A stretch of DNA of 52,342 nt, taken from Planctomycetota bacterium. Its GTDB lineage: Bacteria > Planctomycetota > GCA-002687715. Of this stretch, positions 1-8,597 are shown piece after piece. The stretch covers positions 1 through 52,342 of the forward strand of contig NZBC01000026.1 in assembly GCA_002687715.1 (NCBI GenBank), read 5' to 3'. Each line of letters opens with the position of its first letter. Position 1 is the stretch's first letter. Position numbers and translations under genes: made by a program. The notes beneath the pieces are model-generated. The model searched no databases. It had not been told where the DNA came from and saw only the letters and a list, made by a program, of their open reading frames with translations.

Positions 1-72
1 CCGCTCGCTTCGCCTTCCTTGCCAGCGCCGCTCTGGGCGCTTCGCTCGCCTCGGAGCCGATTGACTCACAGC

Positions 73-91
73 CTCTGGAGGTCCGCGCTCC
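73..91 (-). repeat. Half REP element
   Basis: This is the 3'-half of the REP palindrome found elsewhere in the window: AGGTCCGC followed by GCTCCC, i.e. the minus-strand GGAGC foot and one hairpin arm. The other arm is replaced by CTCTGG. The same truncated form (CTCTGG joined to AGGTCCGC) occurs at 52271-52289. It sits directly after the 3' end of the ferredoxin gene. No gene is visible in bases 1-94. Confidence 0.7.
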
Positions 92-94
92 CGC

Positions 95-445
95 TCAGCC
101 GCGCAGCTCGTCCGGCGAAAGCCGTAATCGCTCGACCGCTTCTCCCCGAACGAGGTGCCTCTCGACGATCTCCTCCGCGTCGTCGAGCGTGACGCGGCCG
201 TACCAGACCGCGTCGGGGTAGACGACGACCGACGCGCCGTGTTGGCAGGTGTCGAGGCACCCCGCGCGGTTGACCCGCACCTTGCCCTGGAGTCCCTTCT
301 CTCTGGCGAGGGCTTTCAATCGGGCGTGAAGAGCGGCCGCATCCTGGTTGGAACAGCAGCCGCGTGGGTGGTCCCCCGGACGCTCGTTCAGGCAAACGAA
401 GACGTGGCGATCGAACTTGCCCACCGCCTCGTCTTCGTTGCTCAT
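95..445 (-). CDS. Thioredoxin-fold (2Fe-2S) ferredoxin
   Basis: A 116-residue protein of the thioredoxin-like [2Fe-2S] ferredoxin family, which carries electrons in the cytoplasm. The cluster ligands are visible: Cys18, Cys30 or Cys31, Cys63 and Cys67, in the family spacing of C-x11/12-C then C-x3-C (RAGCLDTC). The ATG at 445 lies 13 bases after the nrdJ stop, so it is probably cotranscribed with nrdJ and could supply it with electrons, but that is an inference. Length and the N-terminal FVCLNERP-type motif fit the small stand-alone form rather than the NuoE fusion. No signal peptide. Confidence 0.88.
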   Translation of the reverse strand: MSNEDEAVGKFDRHVFVCLNERPGDHPRGCCSNQDAAALHARLKALAREKGLQGKVRVNRAGCLDTCQHGASVVVYPDAVWYGRVTLDDAEEIVERHLVRGEAVERLRLSPDELRG

Positions 446-458
446 CCTCGCTATCTGC

Positions 459-3400
459 TCAGGAGCAGCCGGCGGACGCCCCGCAGTTGAGGCACTTGTA
501 GCAAGCGCCGTTGCGAACGGTCATGTGGCCGCACTCGTCGCAAAACGGCGCGTCGCCCATCATCGTACTGAGGTGACTTGAGAGGACGCCGCGGTCCCCC
601 ATCGGCAGCTCGAACGGCTGGCGGCCGCCCGGGACCTGGTCCATGGCTCCCGGCTCGTCGGACGCCGTCGGGTTCGCCGACGAGCCCGCCACGTCGTCCT
701 CGAACTCGCGGATGCGGGCCCGAAGCTGCCGGTTCTCCTCGTTGGTCTTCTCGGCGGCCTGCGCGAGCCCCTCCTCCAGTCCGTCCGCGGGCTTCACGTG
801 GACGAAGTCGTTCCGGCCGAGGTACTCCATGGCCAGGAGCCGGAAGATGTAGTCGACGATGGAGGTGGACCACTTGATGTTCGGATGATCCACGGGACCC
901 TGCGGATCGAACCGCGTGAAGGTGAAGACCTCCACGAAGTCCTCGAGCGGAACACCGTATTGCAAACCGAGGCTCACCGAGATGGCGAAGCAGTTCATGA
1001 TGCTCCGGAAGGCGGCGCCTTCCTTGTGCATGTCGACGAAGATCTCGCCGAGGCTGCCGTCCTCGTAGTTGCCGGTCCGTACGTAGACCTTGTTTCCGCC
1101 GACCCGGCCTTCCTGAGTGAAGCCGGTACGCTTCTTCGGGAGCCGGCGGCGACGCAGGGGCGCCTTCAGCGCCTCCGCGCCGAGATCCGGCAAGAGGGCT
1201 GCGGCCGGAGCCTCGGGCTCGCTCGTATCGGCCTCGACGTTCTTCGCCTTGGACGCCTTCCCGGCATTCAGCGGCTGCGACCCCTTGCAGCCGTCGCGGT
1301 AGAGGGCCACGGCCTTCAACCCGAGCTGCCACGAGTCCATGTACGCCTGCCGGATGTCCTCTTCGGACACGTCCGCCGGCATGTTCACGGTCTTGGAAAT
1401 CGCCCCCGAAACGAAGGGCTGGACGGCCGCCATCATGTTGATGTGACCGGAGTGGTGGATGAAACGCTCGCTCCGAGGGCCGCAACGGTTGGCGCAATCG
1501 AAGATCGCCAGGTGCTCGTCCCTCAGGTGCGGCGCACCTTCGATGGTCTGAGTACCGCAGGCCCAGATCTCCGCACTCTCGACCTGCTCATCGGAGAAGC
1601 CGAGGTGGCCGAGGAGATCGAAGTCCGGCGCCGTCCATTCGGCCTCGTCGACCCCGAGGTTCCTGCGGGCATCGGCGCCCAGGATGTGGGACGCGAACGC
1701 GGCCCGGAAGTCGAAGACGGACGAGAGGTTCGCCTCGACGTTGTCGATGTCGGTGTCGCTGAGTCCCTTGGTCAGGAGCTCAGCGCGGTTGATCCCGGGG
1801 CAACCCTCGAGAGTCTGGCGGCCCAGGATCCAGTTGAGGATCTCCTGGGTCTCGATCGGTGAGTAGCCAAGGGTCTTCAGCGCACGGGGCACGCTCTGGT
1901 TGATGATCTTGAAGTAGCCGCCGCCAGCGAGCTTCTTGAACTTCACCAGGGCGAAGTCCGGCTCGATGCCAGTCGTATCGCAGTCCATCAGCAGCCCGAT
2001 GGTGCCGGTGGGAGCGATGACGGTGGCCTGGCCATTGCGGTAGCCGTGACGTTCGCCGAGGCGGACCGCGTCGTCCCACTCCTCCCGCGCCGCCTGGACG
2101 AGATCAAGGTTGCCGGCCGAGTCGTCGATCGCGTAGGCCGCGTCACGGTGCATGTTCATGACGCGAAGCATGGGATCGCGATTGCGGGCATACCCCGGGA
2201 ACGGCCCCTTCTCGCGGGCCATCTCGGCCGAGACGCGATAGGCGTGCCCGGTCGTGATGGCGGAGATGGCGGCGCCGACCACCCGTGCTTCGGCCGAGTC
2301 GTAGGGGATGCCCTTGACCATCAGCATCGTGCCGAGGTTGGCGTACCCGAGCCCGAGCGGGCGGTAGTCGTGGCTGTTCCTCGCGATCGTCTCCGTCGGA
2401 TACGAGGCGAAGTCGACGGCGATCTCCTGCGCGATGAAGAACATCCGGATGGCCTGGCGGTAGGCCTCGACGTCGAACGAACCATCGTCCGCCAGGAACG
2501 TCATGAGGTTCAGCGACGCCAGGTTGCAGGCGCTGTCGTCCAGGAACATGTACTCGGAGCAGGGGTTGCTGCCGTGGATCCGGTCCGTGTTCGGGCAGGT
2601 GTGCCAGCGGTTGATGGTGGTGTCGTACTGGATGCCCGGATCCGCGCACCGCCACGCGGCGTAGCAGATCTTGTCCATCAGATCGCGAGCCTGGTAGGTC
2701 TGGGCCACCCGCTCCTCGGTGCGTTCCCGCGTCTCCCACGGGCGGTCGTTGATGACCGCCTGCATGAAGTCGTCCGTGATCCGGACCGAGTTGTTGGAGT
2801 TCTGGCCGCTGACCGTCCGGTAGACCTCGCCGTTGAAGTCGGAGTCGTAGCCGGCGTCGATGAGTGCCTGGGCCTTGTCCTCCTCGCGTGCCTTCCAGAG
2901 CACGAAATTCTCGATCTCGGGGTGATCCATGTCGAGGATCACCATCTTGGCGGCGCGACGCGTCGTTCCGCCGGACTTGGTCGCACCCGCGGCCTTGTCC
3001 AGCACCTCGAGGAACGACATCAGGCCGGACGACGTTCCACCACCCGCGAGCTTCTCGCCTTCGCCGCGAATCGCGGAGAAGTTGGTGCCCGTTCCCGAAC
3101 CGAACTTGAACAGGCGCATCTCTCGCTTCACCGCATCCGCGATGTCGAGGAGGTCGTCCTTGATGCTCTGGATGAAGCAGGCCGACAGCTGCGGGCGCGT
3201 GTAGGAGTCCGGGCACTCCTCGACGTTGCCGGTCTTCTCGTTCCAGAACCACGTGCCCACGGAGCGCCCACGGATGTCGTAGCGGGCGGCGAGTCCGCAG
3301 TTGAACCACACCGGTGAGTTGAACGCGCCCCGCTGGTGGACGAGCAAGTGAGTGAGCTCGGACTCGAAGGTATCGGCCTCTGCCTTGTCCCGGAAGTAGC

Positions 3401-3767
3401 CACCCAGCACTTCACCTGCCTCGCGGAGGGTGCGCGCGACCCGATAGACGACCTGACGGACGCTCGTCTCGGAACCGCTCGCCCCCGGCACGCCTGCCTT
3501 TCGGAAGTACTTGCTGACGACGATGTCCGTGGCGAGCTGGGACCAGCCATCAGGCACGTCGATGTCCTTCATCTCGAAGACGGTGCTGCCGTCGGGATTC
3601 GAGATGACCGAGGAGCGCTTCACCCAGCGGACGCGCTCGAGGGGTTCCTCTCCTGGAGTTGTGAAGTACCTCTGGATCATCAGTCCCGTATTCTCGGTTT
3701 CGGCGGCTGTGCCACCCGTGGCGGCCCAGGCGGGCGCTGCCTTCGAGCGACCGTTCGAACTCTCCAT
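459..3767 (-). CDS. nrdJ: Adenosylcobalamin-dependent (class II) ribonucleotide reductase
   Basis: This 1102-residue enzyme reduces ribonucleotides to deoxyribonucleotides using an adenosylcobalamin-derived radical, independent of oxygen. Visible features are the N-terminal module around QRYFTTPGEEPLE, the catalytic-barrel NPCSE motif near residue 398, the APTGTI loop near residue 583, the WACGTQTIEGAP segment, and a C-terminal zinc ribbon with CDECG and CYKCLNCG in the last 30 residues, as in the long planctomycete/cyanobacterial NrdJ. The reading frame is open up to 4049. I place the start at the ATG of 3765-3767, because GGGGAGGGG lies five bases upstream and the preceding residues look like translated non-coding DNA. 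It diverges from a cobalamin adenosyltransferase gene, which makes its cofactor. The leader contains strong inverted repeats (3802-3917). Confidence 0.95.
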   Translation of the reverse strand: MESSNGRSKAAPAWAATGGTAAETENTGLMIQRYFTTPGEEPLERVRWVKRSSVISNPDGSTVFEMKDIDVPDGWSQLATDIVVSKYFRKAGVPGASGSETSVRQVVYRVARTLREAGEVLGGYFRDKAEADTFESELTHLLVHQRGAFNSPVWFNCGLAARYDIRGRSVGTWFWNEKTGNVEECPDSYTRPQLSACFIQSIKDDLLDIADAVKREMRLFKFGSGTGTNFSAIRGEGEKLAGGGTSSGLMSFLEVLDKAAGATKSGGTTRRAAKMVILDMDHPEIENFVLWKAREEDKAQALIDAGYDSDFNGEVYRTVSGQNSNNSVRITDDFMQAVINDRPWETRERTEERVAQTYQARDLMDKICYAAWRCADPGIQYDTTINRWHTCPNTDRIHGSNPCSEYMFLDDSACNLASLNLMTFLADDGSFDVEAYRQAIRMFFIAQEIAVDFASYPTETIARNSHDYRPLGLGYANLGTMLMVKGIPYDSAEARVVGAAISAITTGHAYRVSAEMAREKGPFPGYARNRDPMLRVMNMHRDAAYAIDDSAGNLDLVQAAREEWDDAVRLGERHGYRNGQATVIAPTGTIGLLMDCDTTGIEPDFALVKFKKLAGGGYFKIINQSVPRALKTLGYSPIETQEILNWILGRQTLEGCPGINRAELLTKGLSDTDIDNVEANLSSVFDFRAAFASHILGADARRNLGVDEAEWTAPDFDLLGHLGFSDEQVESAEIWACGTQTIEGAPHLRDEHLAIFDCANRCGPRSERFIHHSGHINMMAAVQPFVSGAISKTVNMPADVSEEDIRQAYMDSWQLGLKAVALYRDGCKGSQPLNAGKASKAKNVEADTSEPEAPAAALLPDLGAEALKAPLRRRRLPKKRTGFTQEGRVGGNKVYVRTGNYEDGSLGEIFVDMHKEGAAFRSIMNCFAISVSLGLQYGVPLEDFVEVFTFTRFDPQGPVDHPNIKWSTSIVDYIFRLLAMEYLGRNDFVHVKPADGLEEGLAQAAEKTNEENRQLRARIREFEDDVAGSSANPTASDEPGAMDQVPGGRQPFELPMGDRGVLSSHLSTMMGDAPFCDECGHMTVRNGACYKCLNCGASAGCS

Positions 3768-3801
3768 CGACCCCTCCCCGGTTCTTTCTTTGCTGATCGT
3801 A

Positions 3802-3917
3802 CGCGGGAGTCGGCACCATCCCTGTCCTCGACCTGCTCGGATGGTGCTTCCCCAACCCCCCCGGGTCGCCCGCGAGACCTGCCGGCATGGTGAGCGGGGG
3901 ACAGCATGACTCCCGCG
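3802..3917. promoter_or_regulatory. Candidate structured RNA between nrdJ and adenosyltransferase
   Basis: A perfect 10-bp long-range pairing (CGCGGGAGTC at 3802-3811 with GACTCCCGCG at 3908-3917) closes a segment of about 116 bases. Inside it are a perfect 9-bp hairpin (3813-3821 with 3839-3847) and a 5-bp stem (3869-3873 with 3894-3898). The palindrome TGCCGGCA lies at 3880-3887. Read on the plus strand, 3868-3886 resembles the cobalamin riboswitch B12 box (GCCCG then AGACCTGCC), but the rest of that riboswitch core is not recognisable. Read on the minus strand, it would be the nrdJ leader, ending 34 bases before the start codon and just before the Shine-Dalgarno sequence. An RNA element sensing adenosylcobalamin is plausible given both neighbours; strand and class are undetermined. 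Confidence 0.5.
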
Positions 3918-4010
3918 CTCGTCGTCCAGCCGACCCTCGTGACGACGTTGGTTTTCGGGCTCCTCTCGCGGCCCGGGCTTGCGCCCGATCGGCCTGCGAC
4001 ACCCTGATTG

Positions 4011-4036
4011 TGGGGGGTATCGCGCATCACCCCCCA
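4011..4036. promoter_or_regulatory. Inverted repeat in the nrdJ/adenosyltransferase gap
   Basis: TGGGGGGT at 4011-4018 is the exact reverse complement of ACCCCCCA at 4029-4036, with a 10-base spacer. It lies 155 bases upstream of the adenosyltransferase start and 244 bases upstream of nrdJ. It could be an operator for the divergent promoters or a hairpin. No NrdR box was recognised. The rest of 3918-4190 shows no gene and no convincing sigma-70 promoter. Confidence 0.35.
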
Positions 4037-4190
4037 ACATCTTGGGCAAGGGACGATCATAGTTGCGAGCCTCCCAGAGTCAAGAACGAGTTCACCGAAA
4101 CCGGGCGGGCGGCGCGAAGTCCGTTCTTCTCGTACGTCCATTCGTCCGTATCTTGGAGGAGAGCGCAACCGACACCCTGCTGCCGACCCG

Positions 4191-4766
4191 ATGAATCACT
4201 CCAATCACCACGGCGACGAAGGCAATACCCGGCTTTTTGGCGGCCGCCAGGTCGCCAAGGACGACGAGCGTATCGAGGCCCACGGTGCCGTCGACGAACT
4301 CAACGCGACGATCGGACTCGCTCGCGTCTCTCCCCTGCCCGTCGCTCTGGACACGATGCTCGAGCGCATCCAGTCCGACCTGTTCGATCTCGCCGCCGAA
4401 CTCGTCACTCCACGTGACGACGAGGATGCGGCGGGAAAGGTCCTGCCCTTTCCTCCTGCCGCACTCGAAGCCGTGGAGGGTTTCCTCACCTCCCTCGAGG
4501 AGCGACTTCCGCCGACCTCGGCCTTCCTCCTTCCCGGCGGGCACCACGCCGCGGCGCTGCTCGGAGTCTGCCGTACCCAGTGCCGCCGCGCCGAACGGCG
4601 CGTCGTCTCCCTCGCACGCCACGAACGCATCAGCGGCGTCGTGCTCAAGTACCTGAACCGGCTGTCCGATCTCTTCTTCGTCATGGCCCGCGACGTGAAC
4701 ACGTCCGAGGGCATGCCGGAGCCGGAATGGCAGCCGCGGGAAGTGCGGGAGGCGGAGGACCAATAG
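4191..4766 (+). CDS. pduO: Cob(I)alamin adenosyltransferase, PduO type
   Basis: This 191-residue enzyme transfers the adenosyl group of ATP to cob(I)alamin, giving adenosylcobalamin, the NrdJ cofactor. Family marks are the N-terminal GDEGNTRLFGGR with VAKDDERIEAHGAVDELNATIG, the ATP-binding CRRAERRV segment and the C-terminal YLNRLSDLFFVMAR motif. The PduO-type N-terminal ATP loop normally reads TKTGDDGTT; here the gene begins only a few residues before GDEGN. The ATG at 4191 is chosen because that motif follows directly. A GGAGGA is present but about 30 bases upstream, so the ribosome binding site is unclear. It is transcribed away from nrdJ. Confidence 0.92.
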   Translation: MNHSNHHGDEGNTRLFGGRQVAKDDERIEAHGAVDELNATIGLARVSPLPVALDTMLERIQSDLFDLAAELVTPRDDEDAAGKVLPFPPAALEAVEGFLTSLEERLPPTSAFLLPGGHHAAALLGVCRTQCRRAERRVVSLARHERISGVVLKYLNRLSDLFFVMARDVNTSEGMPEPEWQPREVREAEDQ

Positions 4767-4811
4767 CGCCGGTCGCGAACGGGCGTCGGTGGCTTCCCAA
4801 TAGACCCTGTC

Positions 4812-5783
4812 TCAGCTCATTTCCAGGTTCGGCCGTCTCTTCTTGCCGCGGGCTTCGAGCGCGCGATAGGCGTTGCTCGGCATCGGCCGCTTCAGGACGT
4901 GCTCGATGAGCCGCGACGCCGCGACCTGCTTGTCGAGATCCACGCCCGCCTTCACCCCCATCCCGTTGAACATGAACAGCAGATCTTCCGTGGCGGTGTT
5001 GCCAGCAGCGCCAGGGGCATAGGGGCAGCCGCCGAGTCCGCCGGCGGAGGCGTCGAAGATGCGAACGCCTTCGTCGTAGGCAGCGAGAGCATTCGCAGCG
5101 CCCATGCCGTAGGTGTCATGGAAGTGGACCGCGCAGGCGCTGAGGAGGCCCTCGGAGGCGAGAGCGCTGCAGAGTTCGTGGACCTGGCCCGGGGTGCCCT
5201 TGCCGATGGTCTCACCGAGGCTGACCTCGTTGCACCCGGCTTCAAGGAGCCGGCGCACGACGTCCACGGTGGCGCTCGTGGGGACGCGACCCTCGTAGGG
5301 GCAGTGGATCGAGGTCGAGCAGTAGCCGCGGACCCGGATGCCGTCCGCGCGCGCCCCCGCGATGACGTCCACGAAACGCGAGAACGACTCGTCGATGCTG
5401 CAATTGATGTTCTTCTGGTTGAAGGTCTCGGACGCCGCGGTGAACACGGCCCACTCCTGGATGCCGGTACGGCGAGCGCGCTCCATGCCCTGCGCGTTGG
5501 GCACCAGCGCCGTGAACCGGAGCCCGTCTCGCACCGGGAGGTGCGCGGCAACGGCATCCGCGTCCGCGAGCTGCGGAATCACCTTCGGAGACACGAACGC
5601 GGTCGCCTCGATGCGGCGGTGGCCGGCATCGGCGAGCGCCTCGATGAAAGCGATCTTGCGCTCGGTCGGGACGTGGGACGACTCGTTCTGCAGGCCATCA
5701 CGGGGCCCCACCTCGACGATCACGACGTCGTCGTCGGTGAGGTCGGCGACCGGCCCCGCACCCGTACGCGGATCGGCCGTCAC
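4812..5783 (-). CDS. liuE: Hydroxymethylglutaryl-CoA lyase
   Basis: This 323-residue enzyme splits HMG-CoA into acetyl-CoA and acetoacetate, the last step of leucine degradation. The DRE-TIM barrel marks are VEVGPRDGLQNE near the N terminus, KNINCSIDESF, HCPYEG, the metal-binding VHFHDTYG, and the signature GGLGGCPYAPGAAGN with catalytic Cys253. The frame continues upstream, but the GTG at 5781-5783 overlaps the preceding stop by four bases (GTGA), has GGAG a few bases upstream, and puts the barrel at the N terminus. It is the last gene of the leucine operon. Confidence in function is high because both the motifs and the neighbours agree. Confidence 0.95.
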   Translation of the reverse strand: MTADPRTGAGPVADLTDDDVVIVEVGPRDGLQNESSHVPTERKIAFIEALADAGHRRIEATAFVSPKVIPQLADADAVAAHLPVRDGLRFTALVPNAQGMERARRTGIQEWAVFTAASETFNQKNINCSIDESFSRFVDVIAGARADGIRVRGYCSTSIHCPYEGRVPTSATVDVVRRLLEAGCNEVSLGETIGKGTPGQVHELCSALASEGLLSACAVHFHDTYGMGAANALAAYDEGVRIFDASAGGLGGCPYAPGAAGNTATEDLLFMFNGMGVKAGVDLDKQVAASRLIEHVLKRPMPSNAYRALEARGKKRRPNLEMS

Positions 5784-6292
5784 GCGTCGGGCTCCAGGCG
5801 CACGAGAATCTGCCCGATATCGACCTGGTCGCCCGCCGCACACTCGACCTCGGTGACGCTGGACGCTGCCGGCGCTACGAGACGGTGCTCCATCTTCATC
5901 GCCTCGACGACCACCACGGTCGCGCCCGCGGCGACGGCGTCTCCGGCCTCGCAGCACACCTCGATGACGGTCCCCGTCATGGGCGCCTCGATGTGGCCGC
6001 TGCCCGTGCCGTCGCTCGACCCGGTGCTACCGCCGCGAGCCTGCACGTCGCGGCGCTCGAGGACCCACGAGCGTCCACGCCATGACACGACGACGCGCTC
6101 GTCGTGGACCTCTACTGCACCCGAGATCATGCGCTCGCCATCGGACAAGACGAGGCGGCCGGCCTCGTCGCCAGCCGACGTCAGCCGGGACATGTCGCCG
6201 CCGGCGGTCACCTCGAGTGCACCCTGGACGTGACGACACACGAGGTCGAGGTCGAGATCCCCGTGACGCAAAGGATGGCGGGTCTCGCTCAT
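5780..6292 (-). CDS. Biotin carboxyl carrier part of methylcrotonyl-CoA carboxylase
   Basis: A 170-residue protein that carries biotin between the biotin carboxylase and the carboxyltransferase. Residues 1-95 resemble the beta-barrel linker that follows the carboxylase domain in acyl-CoA carboxylase alpha subunits. Residues 97-170 form a biotinyl domain with VEAMKMEH, biotinylated on Lys133. Its ATG overlaps the stop of the carboxylase gene by four bases (ATGA), and its own stop overlaps the lyase start. In most bacteria these two parts are one polypeptide of about 650-670 residues, which is the sum of the two genes here (500 + 170). Either a genuine gene fission or a -1/+1 frame change at the junction would explain it. 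Confidence 0.9.
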   Translation of the reverse strand: MSETRHPLRHGDLDLDLVCRHVQGALEVTAGGDMSRLTSAGDEAGRLVLSDGERMISGAVEVHDERVVVSWRGRSWVLERRDVQARGGSTGSSDGTGSGHIEAPMTGTVIEVCCEAGDAVAAGATVVVVEAMKMEHRLVAPAASSVTEVECAAGDQVDIGQILVRLEPDA

Positions 6293-7791
6293 GCGTCGCC
6301 TCCACGGGGGACGATCCGGAATCCGCTCAGCCGGTCGAACGCCGAATACACGTCACCGCGGGCGGCGTCCGTCGACTCCGGTCGTCTCCGCATCTCGAGC
6401 CCCCAGGCCGCCAGCATGAGAACCTCCGGAGGCACGCCGTCGGCGGACGTCGATGCAACTCCGTCCGCTTCGAGCGTGTGGGTGAAGGTCTGGCCGGTCG
6501 TCCAGGCATCGGACGCGAGCACGTCGAGCAGGTAGCCGACGTTGGTCTTGGGTCCGAGCAGGTGCAAGTCCTCGAGCGCGGCGCGCAGCCGTCCCGTCGC
6601 CGCGACCCGGTCCGAGCCGTGAGCGAGGACCTTCATGAGCATCGGATCGTAGTGAGGCGTGATCTCCTGGCCACCGCGGACGCCGACGTCGACTCGGACC
6701 CCCGGGCCGGTGGGCAGCGCGAGGTGCGTGATCGTGCCCGCCTGGGGCAGGAAACCCGCGCTCGGGTCCTCGGCATAGACGCGCGCTTCCACGGCCCAGC
6801 CCCGTGGGGTCACCGGCGTCGGGAGGTCCAAGGCCTCGCCGTCCGCGATGCGAAGCTGCCAGGCCACGAGGTCCTCCCCCGTGACCATCTCCGTCACGCC
6901 GTGCTCTACCTGAAGACGGGTGTTCATCTCCAGGAACCAGAAGCTGCCGTCCTCCTCCACCAGGAACTCGACGGTCCCCGCGCCGATGTAGCCGACCGCC
7001 AGTGCGAGCCTCGCGGCGGCATCCCCCAGGCGCTCGCGGAGCGGGTCGTCAATCGCTGAGGAGGGGCACTCCTCCACGACCTTCTGGTGCCGACGCTGGA
7101 GGGAGCACTCCCGCTCGAGCACGGGGATGGCCCGTCCGTGCGTATCAGCGAGCAATTGCACCTCGATGTGGCGCGCGGGATGGACGTAGCGCTCGAGCAG
7201 GAGGCTCCCGTCCCCGAACGCAGCCTGGGCCTCCCGCCGGGCGGCGCGAATGGCGTCCGCGAGGCCTCCGGCCCCCTCGACGAGGCGCATGCCCTTGCCG
7301 CCGCCCCCCAACGCAGCCTTGACCAGCACCGGGTAGCCGATGCGCTCGGCTTCGCGGGCGAGAATCCCGTCGTCGTCGTCGCCGGCGTAGCCCGGAACCG
7401 GCGAGACCCCCGCGTCGAGTGCGGCGCGGCGCGCTTGCGCCTTGTCACCCATGGCCCGAATGGCGGCGACCGGCGGGCCGATGAAGGTCATCCCGGCGTC
7501 CGCGCAGGCCTCTGCGAACGCCGCGTTCTCGGAGAGGAATCCGTATCCCGGGTGGACAGCGTCGCAACCCATGTCGCGCGCAGCCGCGAGGACCTTGTCG
7601 GCGTCGAGATAGCTCAACGGCGCGGGCGCCGGTCCGATGAGCTGCGCCCGGTCAGCCAGCCGCACGTGGGGTGCGTCGGCGTCGGCTTCCGAGAAGACGG
7701 CTGCGGACTCGAGTCCGCGCGCCCGCAGGGTCCGCATGACCCGGCACGCGATCTCTCCTCGATTCGCCACCAACACCCGCCGGAGGCTCAC
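6289..7791 (-). CDS. liuD: Biotin carboxylase subunit of methylcrotonyl-CoA carboxylase
   Basis: This roughly 500-residue ATP-grasp enzyme carboxylates biotin using bicarbonate and ATP. It has the N-terminal VLVANRGEIACR motif, HPGYGFLSENAAFA, the glycine-rich GGGGKGMRLVEG ATP loop, and EMNTRLQVEHGVTE in the active site. It ends just after the carboxylase domain (AFDRLSGFRI), where alpha subunits normally continue into the biotin domain; that domain is the next gene. I chose the GTG at 7789-7791, which overlaps the hydratase stop by four bases and has GGAGGG seven bases upstream. Another GTG at 7806 would add five residues. The substrate assignment comes from the operon partners. Confidence 0.93.
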   Translation of the reverse strand: MSLRRVLVANRGEIACRVMRTLRARGLESAAVFSEADADAPHVRLADRAQLIGPAPAPLSYLDADKVLAAARDMGCDAVHPGYGFLSENAAFAEACADAGMTFIGPPVAAIRAMGDKAQARRAALDAGVSPVPGYAGDDDDGILAREAERIGYPVLVKAALGGGGKGMRLVEGAGGLADAIRAARREAQAAFGDGSLLLERYVHPARHIEVQLLADTHGRAIPVLERECSLQRRHQKVVEECPSSAIDDPLRERLGDAAARLALAVGYIGAGTVEFLVEEDGSFWFLEMNTRLQVEHGVTEMVTGEDLVAWQLRIADGEALDLPTPVTPRGWAVEARVYAEDPSAGFLPQAGTITHLALPTGPGVRVDVGVRGGQEITPHYDPMLMKVLAHGSDRVAATGRLRAALEDLHLLGPKTNVGYLLDVLASDAWTTGQTFTHTLEADGVASTSADGVPPEVLMLAAWGLEMRRRPESTDAARGDVYSAFDRLSGFRIVPRGGDA

Positions 7792-8582
7792 TCCTCTTCC
7801 CTCCACACCGGGTGGCGTTTCTCCAGAAACGCGCTGAGTCCCTCACGCGCCTCGTCGGTCGCACGCAGCTCGGCGATGAGATCCGCGGTCACGCCGAACA
7901 CCTGATCGGACGGGGTCTGGCGAATGGTATCGACGAGACCTTTCGCGACGCGGGTTGCGCGGGGACCCCCCGTGAGGATCTTCGCGATGATCTGCTGGAC
8001 ACGTGCGTCGAGCTGATGCGCCGGCACCGACTCCGACACCAGCCCGATCTCCGAGGCCCGTCGGCCGTCGAAAACCTCGCCCGTGGCGAAGTAGCGACGG
8101 GCGTGGCAGTCGGGCACCTTCCGCAGCACGAACGGCGAGATGACGGCGGGGACGATACCGAGTCGGACCTCGGTGAACCCCAGCTTGGCGTCGTCCGCGG
8201 CGACGGCGATGTCGGCACACGCCACGAGGCCGGCGCCGCCCCCGAGGGCCGCGCCCTGCACGACAGCGACGGTCGGACAGGGCACCTCGACGAACGCCTG
8301 GAACAGCCGCGCCAGGCGACGCGCGTCGGCGACGTTGTCGTCTCGACCGTAGTCGGCTGCACGACGCATCCAGGAGATGTCCGCGCCGGCGCAGAACGCA
8401 GCGCCCTCGCCGCGAAGGATGACGCAGCGCAGGGAATCGTCCTTCGCGACCTCCTCGAAGAGCGATGTGAGCTCGGCGATCATCCGCTCATCGAACGCAT
8501 TACGGACCTCGGGACGATTGAGGCGGATGCCCAGTCGGCTCCCCGCTCGCCTCAGGTCGATGGTCTCGTAGTCGTGCCGCAA
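7788..8582 (-). CDS. liuC: Methylglutaconyl-CoA hydratase (enoyl-CoA hydratase family)
   Basis: A 264-residue crotonase-fold enzyme, probably hydrating 3-methylglutaconyl-CoA to HMG-CoA. Crotonase marks are the oxyanion-hole segments GEGAAFCAGADISWM and QGAALGGGAGLVACADIAVA, and LGFTEVRLGIVPAVISPFV with the catalytic acid region. The LiuC assignment follows from its place between the carboxylase subunits and upstream of the lyase; the sequence alone supports only the enoyl-CoA hydratase family. The start is a TTG (8580-8582) with GGAGG about nine bases upstream. It lies 15 bases after liuB. Confidence 0.9.
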   Translation of the reverse strand: MRHDYETIDLRRAGSRLGIRLNRPEVRNAFDERMIAELTSLFEEVAKDDSLRCVILRGEGAAFCAGADISWMRRAADYGRDDNVADARRLARLFQAFVEVPCPTVAVVQGAALGGGAGLVACADIAVAADDAKLGFTEVRLGIVPAVISPFVLRKVPDCHARRYFATGEVFDGRRASEIGLVSESVPAHQLDARVQQIIAKILTGGPRATRVAKGLVDTIRQTPSDQVFGVTADLIAELRATDEAREGLSAFLEKRHPVWREEE

Positions 8583-8597
8583 GGAGTGGACCTCCAG

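Noticed and set aside
3802..3917. Canonical cobalamin riboswitch
   Set aside because: Only a B12-box-like segment matches; the other conserved core blocks are not visible in that orientation. Kept as an unclassified structured candidate.
3768..4049. Longer nrdJ reading frame starting at 4049
   Set aside because: The extra 94 residues are not NrdJ-like, run through the strong inverted repeats, and the ATG at 3767 has an ideal ribosome binding site.
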